Shown here piece after piece: positions 44,411-55,535 of a stretch of 64,000 nt of DNA (positions are counted from its first letter, which is position 1; each line of letters opens with the position of its first letter). Source of the DNA: Allobosea sp. AAP35 (lineage in GTDB: Bacteria; Pseudomonadota; Alphaproteobacteria; Rhizobiales; Beijerinckiaceae). Below the pieces are notes generated by a model, which saw only the letters and a list, made by a program, of their open reading frames with translations, was not told the DNA's origin and ran no database searches. The position numbers and the translations under genes are program-made. The DNA lies in contig NZ_LJHQ01000003.1 of assembly GCF_001295925.1 (NCBI RefSeq), forward strand, positions 434,001-498,000, in the 5' to 3' direction.

Positions 44411-47400
44411 ATGGCGGCAGGCGACTCGCCGTTCAGGCAGACCAGCGCAGGGCGGATGATGGCACGCGAACCGGGCGACACGCGCGTTCTCTCCGAGGTC
44501 GGCTTCGTCCATCTCCATGTCCATTCGAGCTATTCCCTGCTCGAGGGCGCCTTGATGGTCGGCACGCTGGCGAAGATGGCGGCGGCCGACGGCCAGCCGG
44601 CGCTGGCTCTGACCGATACCAACAACCTGTTCGGCGCGCTGGAGTTCTCCGAAAAGCTTGTCGGCGTTGGTGTCCAGCCGATCGTCGGGGTGCAACTGGC
44701 GGTTGATTTCGCCGACGAGGCCGAGGGCAGCCGCAAGACGATCCAGCAGGTCCCGCCGCATCTGGTCCTGCTCGCGATGAACGAGACCGGCTACGGCAAC
44801 CTGATGAAGCTGGTGACGGAAGCCGCGCTGGCGAGCGGCGGCTCCGGCCAGCCGCTGTCGAATCTCGATCGCATCGCGGCGCATCATGACGGCCTGATCG
44901 CACTCACCGGCGGTCATGGCGGCCCGGTCGATCTTGCTTTGCGCAACGGCCAGGTTCCGCAGGCGCGCGCGCGCCTCTCGGCCTTGTCTCAGCTCTTTGG
45001 CGATCGACTCTATGTCGAGATCCAGCGCCATGGCGGCGATGGGGACGACGTCGTCGAGGCGCATCTGCTGCGTCTCGCCTATGACGCCGATCTGCCGATC
45101 GTCGCCACCAACGAGCCCTTCTTCGCCAAGCCAGCCGATTACGATGCCCATGACGCGCTGCTGGCGGTCGCGGCGGGGCGGCTCGTCTCGGATGGCGAGC
45201 GCCGCCGGGTGACCCCGGAGCATTACTTCACCAGCCGCGCCGAGATGAAGCGCCGCTTCGCCGATCTGCCCGAGGCGCTCTCGGCCACCGTCGAGATCGC
45301 GATGCGCTGCACCTGGCGGGTGGGCCTGCGCAAGCCGATCCTGCCGCGCTTCGGGGAGGAGGGCCGCGACGAGGCCGACGAGCTGCAGATCCAGGCCAAG
45401 GCGGGCCTGGCCGCCCGGCTGGCCAAGCATGGCCCCGCCGAGGGTTACAGCGTCGAGACCTACGAAAAGCGGCTCGATTTCGAGCTCTCGATCATCACCC
45501 GGATGAAGTTTCCCGGCTACTTCCTGATCGTTGCCGACTTCATCAAATGGGCCAAGGATCATGACATCCCCGTCGGTCCCGGCCGTGGTTCGGGTGCGGG
45601 TTCGCTCGTTGCCTATGCGCTGACGATCACCGATGTCGATCCGCTGCGCTTCGGCCTGCTGTTCGAGCGCTTCTTGAACCCAGACCGCGTCTCGATGCCC
45701 GACTTCGACATCGACTTCTGCCAGAACCGGCGTGAAGAGGTGATCGACTACGTCAAGCACCGCTATGGCGAGGAGCGCGTTGCGCAGATCATCACCTTCG
45801 GCACGCTGCTCGCGCGCGGCGTCCTGCGCGACGTCGGCCGCGTGCTGGAGATGCCCTACGGCCAGGTCGACCGCCTCACCAAGCTGGTGCCGCAGAACCC
45901 GGCCAAGCCGATCTCCCTGAAGGATGCGATCGCCGGCGAGCCCAAGCTCCAGCAGGCGGCGGAAGAGGAGCCGATCGTCGCGCGCCTGCTCGAGATCGGC
46001 CAGAAGCTCGAGGGCCTGCACCGCCATGCCTCGACCCACGCAGCGGGCGTCGTGATCGGCGACAGGCCGCTGGAAGAACTCGTCGCACTTTCGGTCGATC
46101 CGCGCACCGGGATGCGGGTCACCCAGTTCAACATGAAATGGGTCGAACAGGCCGGTCTGGTGAAGTTCGACTTCCTCGGCCTCAAGACCCTGACGACACT
46201 CTCGACCGCAGTGAAGCTGATCGCCCAGCGCGGCATCGCAGTGGATCTGGCGAGCCTGCCCTTCGACGATCCCAAGAGCTACGCCATGCTGGCACGCGGC
46301 GAGGTCGTCGGCGTGTTCCAGGTGGAAAGCGCCGGCATGCGCAAGGCGCTGGTCGAGATGAAGGCAGACCGGATCGAGGATCTAATCGCGCTGGTCGCGC
46401 TCTACCGGCCGGGCCCGATGGACAACATTCCGAGCTATTGCCGCCGCAAGCTCGGGCAGGAGGCGCCGACCTATCTGCATCCCAAGATGGAGCCGATCCT
46501 CTCCGAGACGCATGGCATCATCGTCTACCAGGAGCAGGTGATGCAGGTGGCGCAGGCGCTCTCGGGCTATTCGCTCGGCGAGGCGGACCTGCTGCGCCGG
46601 GCCATGGGCAAGAAGATCAAGGCCGAGATGGACGCCCAGCGCGACCGCTTCGTCAGGGGCGCCGTCGAGGGCGGGATGACCAAGGACATCGCCTCGGAGA
46701 TCTTCGATCTTCTGGCGAAATTCGCCGATTACGGCTTCAACAAGAGCCATGCGGCGGCCTACGCTGTCGTCGCCTTCCAGACCGCCTTCCTGAAGGCGAA
46801 TTATCCGGTCGAGTTCCTGGCGGCGTCGATGACGCTGGACATGGGCAACACCGACAAGCTCTCCGAATTCCGCCGCGATGCCGAGCGCCTCGGCATCAAG
46901 GTGCTGCCGCCCGCGATCAACCGCTCCGGCGTCGATTTCGACGTTCATGAGGGTGCGATCCATTACGCGCTGGGTGCGATCAAGGGTGTCGGCACGGCGG
47001 CCGTCGAATCGATCGTCGCCGCGCGCCGGGCCGGCGGGGATTTCATGGACCTTGCCGATTTCGCCCGTCGGATCGACACCAAGCTGGTCAATCGGCGCAC
47101 CATCGAGGCGCTGATCGCGGCCGGCGCGATGGATGCGCTGGAGCCCGAACGCGCCCGCGCCATGGCGGCGATCGACGGCATGCTGGCGCTCTCGAACCGC
47201 ACCCGCGACGCTGCGCTCGGTGGCCAGTCGGAACTGTTCGGCGGCGGCTCGGTGCAGGAGGCCTTCCGCATTCCCCCCGTCGAGCCCTGGGCGCCGGCGG
47301 AACGACTCAAGCGCGAGCATGACGCGGTGGGGTTCTTCCTCTCCGGCCATCCGCTCGACGACTACGAGCATGTCCTGAAGCGGCTGCGGGTGCAGCGTTT

Positions 47401-47932
47401 CGCCGATTTTGCCCAGATGGTCCGCGCCAACGGCACCGGCGTCGGCAAGGTCGCGGTCTCGGTGATCGACAAGTCCGAGCGGCGCACCAAGTCCGGCTCC
47501 AAGATGGGCATCGTCAACCTGTCCGATCCCAGCGGGCAGTTCGAGGCGATCCTGTTCTCGGAAGGTCTGCAGCGCCACCGCGATTTGCTTGAGCCGGGCA
47601 GGGCGCTCGTCCTGCGGCTTTCGGCCGTGCTCGACGGCGAGGATGTCCGCCCGCGCATCGAGGATGTCGAGGTCCTCGACGATCTCGCCGCGCGCCAGAA
47701 GCAGGATTTGTTGGTCTATCTGCGCGACGACAAGGCCCTGGCCTCGATCGCCGAGCGCGTCCGCCCGCGCGGCGACGGCCTCAAGGCCGACGGCAAGATC
47801 GCGCTGGTGATGATTCTCGACGACGGCGCCCAGGAGGTCGAAATCGAACTGCCGGGCAAATATCCGGTCAACCAGCAGATCGCCAACGCGGTCAGGGCCG
47901 CGCCCGGCGTCGTCAGCGTCGAACTGCGTTAA
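44411..47932 (+). CDS. dnaE: DNA polymerase III alpha subunit DnaE
   Basis: The 1173-residue catalytic subunit of the replicative polymerase. The PHP domain opens with FVHLHVHSSYSLLEGALMVG; the polymerase active site is MPDFDIDFCQNRREEVIDYV; the fingers, a helix-hairpin-helix and an OB fold (KVAVSVIDKSERRTKSGSKM) follow. The start is either ATG 44411 or ATG 44456 (MMAREPGDTRV, after AGGGCGG). Length fits the replicative DnaE1, not the shorter mutagenic DnaE2. The proS-lolC-lolD-dnaE order is common in Hyphomicrobiales. Confidence 0.97.
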   Translation: MAAGDSPFRQTSAGRMMAREPGDTRVLSEVGFVHLHVHSSYSLLEGALMVGTLAKMAAADGQPALALTDTNNLFGALEFSEKLVGVGVQPIVGVQLAVDFADEAEGSRKTIQQVPPHLVLLAMNETGYGNLMKLVTEAALASGGSGQPLSNLDRIAAHHDGLIALTGGHGGPVDLALRNGQVPQARARLSALSQLFGDRLYVEIQRHGGDGDDVVEAHLLRLAYDADLPIVATNEPFFAKPADYDAHDALLAVAAGRLVSDGERRRVTPEHYFTSRAEMKRRFADLPEALSATVEIAMRCTWRVGLRKPILPRFGEEGRDEADELQIQAKAGLAARLAKHGPAEGYSVETYEKRLDFELSIITRMKFPGYFLIVADFIKWAKDHDIPVGPGRGSGAGSLVAYALTITDVDPLRFGLLFERFLNPDRVSMPDFDIDFCQNRREEVIDYVKHRYGEERVAQIITFGTLLARGVLRDVGRVLEMPYGQVDRLTKLVPQNPAKPISLKDAIAGEPKLQQAAEEEPIVARLLEIGQKLEGLHRHASTHAAGVVIGDRPLEELVALSVDPRTGMRVTQFNMKWVEQAGLVKFDFLGLKTLTTLSTAVKLIAQRGIAVDLASLPFDDPKSYAMLARGEVVGVFQVESAGMRKALVEMKADRIEDLIALVALYRPGPMDNIPSYCRRKLGQEAPTYLHPKMEPILSETHGIIVYQEQVMQVAQALSGYSLGEADLLRRAMGKKIKAEMDAQRDRFVRGAVEGGMTKDIASEIFDLLAKFADYGFNKSHAAAYAVVAFQTAFLKANYPVEFLAASMTLDMGNTDKLSEFRRDAERLGIKVLPPAINRSGVDFDVHEGAIHYALGAIKGVGTAAVESIVAARRAGGDFMDLADFARRIDTKLVNRRTIEALIAAGAMDALEPERARAMAAIDGMLALSNRTRDAALGGQSELFGGGSVQEAFRIPPVEPWAPAERLKREHDAVGFFLSGHPLDDYEHVLKRLRVQRFADFAQMVRANGTGVGKVAVSVIDKSERRTKSGSKMGIVNLSDPSGQFEAILFSEGLQRHRDLLEPGRALVLRLSAVLDGEDVRPRIEDVEVLDDLAARQKQDLLVYLRDDKALASIAERVRPRGDGLKADGKIALVMILDDGAQEVEIELPGKYPVNQQIANAVRAAPGVVSVELR

Positions 47933-48038
47933 TTCGAACAGGCTGGTCTTGTGCGCGGCAGCCGGCAATGCATTCTGACGATCCGACGTCAAAGCCTGCC
48001 GGAACGGTGGCGCGTCGTCTCGATGCCGGGGGGCAGCC

Positions 48039-48761
48039 GTGAAGAACTATGTCGCGCAGATTCCGATGAGCCTGTTCGTGCCAGAGGCGATGCACTGGGC
48101 CATCAAGGACGTTCTCGAAGGCGAATACGAGACCGGCTATGACGGCGTCGGGCTTGAGATCCTCGACATCGGCGCCAATGTCGGTTCCTTCGCCTTGTGG
48201 GCGACGGCGCGCTGGCCGGGCAGCCTGGTGACGTCCTACGAGCCGCATCCAGGCACGTTCGAGCTGCTCCAGCGCAACACGCAGTTGCGGCGCGACATTG
48301 TTGCGGTCAATGCCGCGCTGTTTCCCGGCGGCGCGAAGACGGCGAGCTTCGTCAGCCGCTTCGCCGGCGATGGCGAATCGGGGCTGGCTTCCTATGCGGG
48401 CGACACCTTCGTCGATGGCGCCATGGTTGAACGCTACGAGGTCGCGGTCGTCGATCCCGCCAGCCTGGCATCGGCCGATATCGTCAAGATCGACATCGAA
48501 GGCGGCGAGGGCGACGTGCTCGAGGCGATCGACCTGTCGAGGACCTCGCTGGTTTTGCTGGAATATCAGAACCGCAAGAACCGCCTCCAGCTCGAGGCCC
48601 GGCTGCACGCCGATTTCGACCTGATCGATACGGTCGAGCATATTTGGGATCCGCTGCTGGAGCAGCGCTGCTACCGGCCAGATCTGGCCGGCGACGTCTA
48701 TGGCCGTATGTTCGCCGCCCGCAAGGGCATGACCCGGATGACGCGCTCCGCCGGACGTTGA
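48039..48761 (+). CDS. FkbM family SAM-dependent methyltransferase
   Basis: A 240-residue protein starting at GTG 48039 (KNYVAQIPMSLFVPE). The SAM site is LDIGANVGSFALWA followed by the acidic residue in SYEPHPGTFELLQRN; VKIDIEGGEGDVLEAI is the FkbM hallmark. Family members O-methylate sugars or polyketides, often in surface glycan pathways; the substrate here is unknown and no glycan genes adjoin it. It stands alone between dnaE and a convergent diguanylate cyclase. Confidence 0.87.
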   Translation: MKNYVAQIPMSLFVPEAMHWAIKDVLEGEYETGYDGVGLEILDIGANVGSFALWATARWPGSLVTSYEPHPGTFELLQRNTQLRRDIVAVNAALFPGGAKTASFVSRFAGDGESGLASYAGDTFVDGAMVERYEVAVVDPASLASADIVKIDIEGGEGDVLEAIDLSRTSLVLLEYQNRKNRLQLEARLHADFDLIDTVEHIWDPLLEQRCYRPDLAGDVYGRMFAARKGMTRMTRSAGR

Positions 48762-48782
48762 ACCGGCGCGCTGGCGCTGGCT

Positions 48783-49955
48783 TTAAACGGCCATCGCCTC
48801 CAGCCGCGGCAGCACCCGGTCCCGCCCCGTCCGCTTCGAGCGATAGAGCGCCTCGTCGGCTTCGCGCAGCAGCGCATCAAGCGTTTGAGCGGCGGCGTCG
48901 CCCTCGGTGACGCCGATGCTCAGCGTCGGAGCGCGCGCGATCCCGGGTCGGTCCGTAACGGCCGTCACAAAGGCCTTGCGGAGCCTTTCGGCGACGCGCA
49001 TCGCCTCGGCGAGTTCGATACCCGGCAGGACGATGGCGAACTCGTCCCCCCCTTGCCGCGCCACGATGTCCCCGCTGCGCAATTCGCCCCGGGCAACCTC
49101 GGCGAAAAGACGCAGGATTTCGTCGCCAGCGGCATGGCCATGCGTGTCGTTGAGCGCCTTGAAGTGGTCGATATCGACCACAAGCAGCGCGACGCGCCGC
49201 GGTTGGCGCAGGCGGCCGGTGAACTGCTGCATGGCTTGCTCGAGGCCGGCGCGGTTCATGGCGCCGGTCAAGGCATCATGCTGGGCGAGTGCGACGAGCT
49301 GGTTGCTGCTGCGCTCGGTCGCCAGCAGCATGAGCGCGTTGCTGCGGATGATCAGCAGGGCCGCAGCACCGACCGAAGTCCATTGCAGCGGTACGGGGCC
49401 GGCTGGGAAAAGTTCGGTTCCCAGCTGACCCAACATCGCCAGCACAGAGCGGGCGAAGAACAGGCCCGCCGTCGGCAGGAACAGCACGACCAGGATCCAG
49501 GCCGACCGAAGTTTCTCGCGCCGTGCCAGGCCGACGCCTTCGCGCGCCACGGCGACGTCGCAGCTGGCCAACAGCAGCGAGATCAGCGCCGCGCGGTTCG
49601 AAAAGCCCTCCGGCTCGATCCACAGCAGCAGCAGCAGCGAGGCGCCGACCACGGCCGTGACATACAGGATCGGCATCGGTCGCAGTCCCGCGAAGCTGCG
49701 GACGCTGACCAGGACCATCAGATAGCCGGCCCAGGTCAGCGTGTTGGACAGCCCGATCGACGCTACATCGGAGATCGTGCCGCGGAAGGTGGTCAGCAAG
49801 ATGCCGAAGCCGATCAGCAGGCTGCTGAGCCCCCACCACAGCGGCCAACGCTGGAAGCGACCCGTCGCAAAGGCGCCCAGCTGCATGCAGCCGAGAATGA
49901 TAGAGGTGGCCGCAGCCACCGCGTAGATCGTGCGCAGATCAAGGAGCAATGTCAC
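48783..49955 (-). CDS. Membrane diguanylate cyclase (GGDEF domain)
   Basis: A 390-residue protein that should make cyclic di-GMP. About seven transmembrane helices fill residues 8-212; the GGDEF domain covers about 222-388, with DALTGAMNRAGLE, DIDHFKALNDTHGHAAGD and the intact active site GGDEF at 302-306. An RxxD inhibitory site (293-296) lies five residues earlier, so product feedback is expected. There is no EAL domain. The start is GTG 49955. What the membrane part senses is unknown. Confidence 0.92.
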   Translation of the reverse strand: MTLLLDLRTIYAVAAATSIILGCMQLGAFATGRFQRWPLWWGLSSLLIGFGILLTTFRGTISDVASIGLSNTLTWAGYLMVLVSVRSFAGLRPMPILYVTAVVGASLLLLLWIEPEGFSNRAALISLLLASCDVAVAREGVGLARREKLRSAWILVVLFLPTAGLFFARSVLAMLGQLGTELFPAGPVPLQWTSVGAAALLIIRSNALMLLATERSSNQLVALAQHDALTGAMNRAGLEQAMQQFTGRLRQPRRVALLVVDIDHFKALNDTHGHAAGDEILRLFAEVARGELRSGDIVARQGGDEFAIVLPGIELAEAMRVAERLRKAFVTAVTDRPGIARAPTLSIGVTEGDAAAQTLDALLREADEALYRSKRTGRDRVLPRLEAMAV

Positions 49956-50065
49956 GCTGTCCCACCAGTTGCTCCGCCTTTAGCAGAGCCCGGTGAACAG
50001 AGTCGAAACCCGAGCGCAGAATGACGATGTGCTCGGCACAATGGCGAGCAAGCAGCGGTGGCGCC

Positions 50066-50094
50066 TTGCATTCGCAGCGCTTCCCCTGTATGGC
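50066..50094 (+). promoter_or_regulatory. Possible promoter of rpsB-tsf
   Basis: TTGCAT (50066-50071) and TATGGC (50089-50094) are separated by exactly 17 bases. This would give an rpsB leader of about 110 bases. The match is moderate (four of six in each element). Confidence 0.4.
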
Positions 50095-50098
50095 GCTG

Positions 50099-50136
50099 CC
50101 CATCCCACATGGGGAGCACCGTCTCAGACCTGAGAC
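50099..50136 (+). promoter_or_regulatory. Two small hairpins in the rpsB leader
   Basis: CCCAT-CCCAC-ATGGG (50099-50113) and GTCTCA-GACC-TGAGAC (50121-50136) are perfect stems in the predicted leader, 75-112 bases before rpsB. Many bacteria regulate rpsB through S2 binding to its leader; whether this is such a site is unknown. Confidence 0.35.
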
Positions 50137-50210
50137 GTTCCGGTGACCTTGCAGCTCATGCTTGGTTATTCGCACCCCAGAGGCTCAACCGGTTAAGGAC
50201 GTCACAGACC

Positions 50211-51221
<1,011 letters not shown>

Positions 51222-51234
51222 GGCTTGAATATCG

Positions 51235-51329
51235 ATTGCGGCGCGTCATCGGCGCGTCGCAATCCGATTGCTGCATTGAACTGCGACTGACGCCGACCAG
51301 CGCCGACGACCGGAAACGGAGCGTCGGCG
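51235..51329 (+). promoter_or_regulatory. Hairpins in the rpsB-tsf gap
   Basis: GATTGCG (51235-51241) pairs with CGCAATC (51259-51265), and CGCCGACG (51301-51308) pairs with CGTCGGCG (51322-51329), the latter followed by TTT. The second may be a partial terminator that lowers tsf relative to rpsB, as attenuation does in other bacteria. The T-run is short, so this is tentative. Confidence 0.4.
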
Positions 51330-51408
51330 TTTCCCCATCGGGGGCTGGAGGCATGATTTCCGCGGCCAGCCGTTATCGGGCGCCGCACGACAGACAAGGA
51401 CGATAGAG

Positions 51409-52332
51409 ATGGCTGCGATCACCGCCGGAATGGTGAAGGAACTCCGCGACAAGACGGGCGCGGGCATGATGGACTGCAAGACCGCGCTTTCGGCCGTCGA
51501 TGGCGACATCGAGGCCGCGATCGACTGGCTGCGCACCAAGGGCCTTGCCAAGGCCGCAAAGAAGGCCGGCCGCGTCGCCGCCGAGGGTCTCGTCGCGGTT
51601 GCGATCTCCGGCCATAGCGGCGTCGTGATCGAGCTCAACTCCGAGACCGACTTCGTCGCCCGCAACCTGGAATTCCAGGCGCTCGCTCATGGCATCGCCA
51701 ATGTCGCGCTGGAGCGCGGCGGCGATGCGGAAGCGGTGCTGGCCCATCACTATCCGGGCGGCGGCACTGTCCAGGAGGCGATCGCCAACGCCATCGCCAC
51801 GATTGGCGAGAACATGACCCTGCGCCGCGTTGCGCAGCTGAAGGTTTCGGCCGGCGTGATCGGCTCCTATGTCCATGGCGCGGTCGCCGACGGGCTCGGC
51901 AAGATCGGTGTCATCGTCGCGCTCGAATCGACCGGCAAGGCTGACGAACTGGCCGTGCTCGGCCGTCAGCTCGCCATGCATGTCGCGGCCACCAACCCGA
52001 TCGCGCTCGACCTCGCTTCGGTCGATCCCGAGGTGCTGGCCCGCGAGAAGGCGATTCTGGCCGAGAAGAACGCCGGCAAGCCCGCCAACGTGCTCGAGAA
52101 GATCACCGAGAGCGGCCTCAAGAGCTATGCCAAGGAATACTGCCTGCTCGAGCAGGCCTATATCCATGACGGCTCAAAGTCAGTCAGCCAGATCCTCAAG
52201 GAGATCGAGGGCAAGGTCGGCGCTCCGGTCGCGCTCACCGGCTTTGCCCGCTATGCGCTTGGCGAGGGCATCGAGAAGGAAGAAACGGACTTTGCCGCTG
52301 AAGTCGCCGCGGCCGGCGGCACCACGGGCTGA
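51409..52332 (+). CDS. tsf: Elongation factor Ts
   Basis: A 307-residue nucleotide-exchange factor for EF-Tu. [20 protein letters not shown] is the family signature, followed by the DKTxAGxMDC-type UBA domain, [18 protein letters not shown] and the two core subdomains. The length is typical for alphaproteobacteria. It lies downstream of rpsB and upstream of a strong terminator. Confidence 0.98.
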   Translation: MAAITAGMVKELRDKTGAGMMDCKTALSAVDGDIEAAIDWLRTKGLAKAAKKAGRVAAEGLVAVAISGHSGVVIELNSETDFVARNLEFQALAHGIANVALERGGDAEAVLAHHYPGGGTVQEAIANAIATIGENMTLRRVAQLKVSAGVIGSYVHGAVADGLGKIGVIVALESTGKADELAVLGRQLAMHVAATNPIALDLASVDPEVLAREKAILAEKNAGKPANVLEKITESGLKSYAKEYCLLEQAYIHDGSKSVSQILKEIEGKVGAPVALTGFARYALGEGIEKEETDFAAEVAAAGGTTG

Positions 52333-52360
52333 GCCCGTTACTTCGACGAGACAGTCGTGA

Positions 52361-52388
52361 AAAGGCCGCGCCCTGCGCGGCCTTTTTT
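52361..52388 (+). terminator. Rho-independent terminator after tsf
   Basis: AAAGGCCGCGC (52361-52371) pairs perfectly with GCGCGGCCTTT (52375-52385) across a CCT loop, and a run of six T residues spans 52383-52388. It lies 29 bases after the tsf stop and should end the rpsB-tsf transcript, so pyrH likely has its own promoter. Confidence 0.9.
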
Positions 52389-52443
52389 GTGAGAGAACGA
52401 TGCAGGCGGGCGATAACTCCGCCGCAGGCAGGGAGTACATTCG

Positions 52444-53151
52444 TTGAGACCCAATCGTGTTCTCGTTAAACTCTCCGGCGAAGCTCTTGCAGGACAAGCA
52501 GGATCCGGCCTCGATGGCGGCACGCTGACGGCTCTGGCCGCCGACATCGCCAATGCCTCGCGCGAGGGCGTCGAGATCGCCATCGTCGTCGGCGGCGGCA
52601 ATTTCTTCCGCGGTGTCCAGGGCCTGACCAAGGGCCTCGACCGGACCAGCGCCGATTCGATCGGCATGCTCGGCACGGTGATGAACGCGCTCGCGCTCGA
52701 GCATGCCATCGAAAGCGCCGGTGCCCCGGCCCGCGCCATGTCGGCCGTGCCGATGCCGTCGCTCTGCGAGAGTTATGCCCGCAAGCGGGCGCTCGACCAT
52801 CTCACCAACGGCAAGGTCGTTGTGCTCGGTGGCGGGACCGGCAACCCCTATTTCACCACCGACACCGGTGCGGCGCTGCGTGCGGCCGAACTCGGCTGCA
52901 GCCATCTGCTCAAGGCGACCCAGGTCGATGGCGTCTACTCCGCCGATCCCAAGAAAGACCCGGCGGCGACCCGCTACGACACCCTGACCCATGAAGAGGC
53001 GATCCGGAGCGACCTCAAGGTCATGGATACCGCCGCCTTCGCCCTGGCGCGCGACGCCGGGCTGACCATCGTCGTGTTCTCGATCGCGGAAGCCGGCATG
53101 CTTGCTGCCGTGCTGCGCGGCGAGGGCAGGGCAACCTATGTCACGCCTTAA
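52444..53151 (+). CDS. pyrH: UMP kinase PyrH
   Basis: A 235-residue bacterial UMP kinase (amino-acid kinase fold) that makes UDP. It starts at TTG 52444 ([16 protein letters not shown]) after AGGGAG; no ATG is available in frame because a stop lies at 52414. [14 protein letters not shown] and [19 protein letters not shown] are the nucleotide sites. The final residues ([10 protein letters not shown]) replace the usual GT-rich tail. It is followed by frr. Confidence 0.97.
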   Translation: MRPNRVLVKLSGEALAGQAGSGLDGGTLTALAADIANASREGVEIAIVVGGGNFFRGVQGLTKGLDRTSADSIGMLGTVMNALALEHAIESAGAPARAMSAVPMPSLCESYARKRALDHLTNGKVVVLGGGTGNPYFTTDTGAALRAAELGCSHLLKATQVDGVYSADPKKDPAATRYDTLTHEEAIRSDLKVMDTAAFALARDAGLTIVVFSIAEAGMLAAVLRGEGRATYVTP

Positions 53152-53303
53152 CCGCTCCGCGTCACGATGTTCTTGACCCTGGCCGGGCCCCCCGCCATGG
53201 TCGCCGGATTATCCGACAATGCCAATCCGATCTTGCAGCGTCGCCGGCGGAAAGCCTCATTTTCGCTGATCGCGCGCTGCAACAGTTCAAGGTCTATAAG
53301 ACG

Positions 53304-53867
53304 ATGGCCCAGACGACTTTCGATCTCGCCGACGTGAAGCGCCGCATGCAGGGCGCGCTGCAGTCCTTCAAGGGCGACCTGGCGTCGCTGCGCTCCGGCC
53401 GTGCCTCGGCGAATATGCTCGATCCGATTCAGGTCGAGGCCTATGGTGCGCGCCAGCCGCTGGCGCAGCTCGCCACCGTCAGCGTTCCAGAAGCGCGCCT
53501 CCTCAGCGTTCAGGTCTGGGACCGCAGCATGGTCGGCCCCGTCGAAAAAGCCATCCGCGAATCGGATCTCGGCCTGAACCCGCAGACGGAAGGCCAGGTG
53601 CTGCGCATCCGCATTCCGGAGCTGAATGAGCAGCGCCGCAAGGAAATGGTCAAGGTCGCGCATAAATATGCCGAGGAATCCAAGATCGCCGTCCGCCATG
53701 TTCGCCGCGACGCCATCGACATCATCAAGAAGGTCGAGAAGGACGGCGCTTTCACCAAGGACGACGTGACACGCCAGTCCGACCTGGTGCAGAAGCTCAC
53801 CGACCAGCATATCGGCGATATCGACCAGGCGCTGGCGACGAAGGAAAAGGAAATCCTCAGCGTCTGA
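53304..53867 (+). CDS. frr: Ribosome recycling factor
   Basis: A 187-residue RRF which, with EF-G, splits ribosomes after termination. The three-helix-bundle segments are clear: [21 protein letters not shown] at the start, [21 protein letters not shown] in the middle, and [16 protein letters not shown] plus [20 protein letters not shown] at the end. Length is standard (185). Confidence 0.98.
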   Translation: MAQTTFDLADVKRRMQGALQSFKGDLASLRSGRASANMLDPIQVEAYGARQPLAQLATVSVPEARLLSVQVWDRSMVGPVEKAIRESDLGLNPQTEGQVLRIRIPELNEQRRKEMVKVAHKYAEESKIAVRHVRRDAIDIIKKVEKDGAFTKDDVTRQSDLVQKLTDQHIGDIDQALATKEKEILSV

Positions 53868-53940
53868 TGCTGTTGGTGACAAGGCACCAGTGACACGCCA
53901 CCGACTTTCCCGACTGAAGGCCCAATGAGGCATATCGAGC

Positions 53941-54695
<755 letters not shown>

Positions 54696-54699
<4 letters not shown>

Positions 54700-55526
54700 C
54701 CGAGCAAGTCCCTGTCTCGCCCCGAGCGGGCCAGGGCGAATTGCGACTGAGGGTCGCCTCGGCGCTGGTGATGGCCGCGGTGATTTTGGTAGCCACCGCT
54801 TGGGGCGGCTGGCCGTTTCGGATCGTCTGGATCCTGGTCGCCGGGCTCGTCGCCTATGAATGGCTCGCCATGGCGGGCCGCGACCACGCCATCGCGGGTG
54901 CGATCGCCGTGGTTGTGGCGGGCCTCTTACTGGGCTTCTCCCCGGCAAGTCAGCCGGCGCTGGCCGGTGTCGCTGCCATGGCCGCCCTGTCTGGCGCCAT
55001 GGCAACCCCATGGGTCGGCGGCCGGCTCGCACTGCAGCTTTGCGGTGTCGCCTATGCGCTCGCCTTCGCGCTGATCGCGCCGGCTCTGCGCGCCTTGCCC
55101 GAACTCGGATTGGCGCTCGTAATCTGGAGTTTTGCGGTGGTCTGGTCCACCGATATCGCCGCCTATTTCACCGGCCGCAAACTCCGCGGCCCCAGGCTGA
55201 TGCCGAGCGTCAGCCCTGGAAAAACCTGGTCGGGCGCGATCGGTGGGGCGATTGCCGGCACCCTATGCGGCTATATTGTCTGGGCGGCGACGCCTGCGGC
55301 GGCACCGATCGTCGGCCCCGGATGGGTCATCGGCGGCTCGCTTGCGGCATCGGTCTTCAGCCAGATGGGCGACCTGTTCGAATCGGCGCTCAAACGCCGC
55401 TTCGGCGCCAAGGATTCGAGCCGGCTGATCCCCGGCCATGGCGGCTTTCTCGATCGGCTCGACGGCTATTGGGCAGTGCTTGTCTTTGCTGGCATCGCCT
55501 TGTTCGTCGCTCATCTCCAACCCTGA
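54696..55526 (+). CDS. cdsA: Phosphatidate cytidylyltransferase CdsA
   Basis: A 276-residue membrane enzyme that makes CDP-diacylglycerol from phosphatidate and CTP, the precursor of all phospholipids. It starts with GTG 54696. About seven hydrophobic helices span residues 22-200. The CDP signature [20 protein letters not shown] then FLDRLDGY is intact at the C-terminal end. Confidence 0.96.
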
Positions 55527-55535
55527 AACGCGCGC

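Noticed and set aside
49995-50009. GAACAGAGTCGAAAC near the diguanylate cyclase and rpsB starts as a third LexA box
   Set aside because: One of the eight fixed bases is wrong (AAAC for GAAC) and the spacer is not A/T-rich like the other two.
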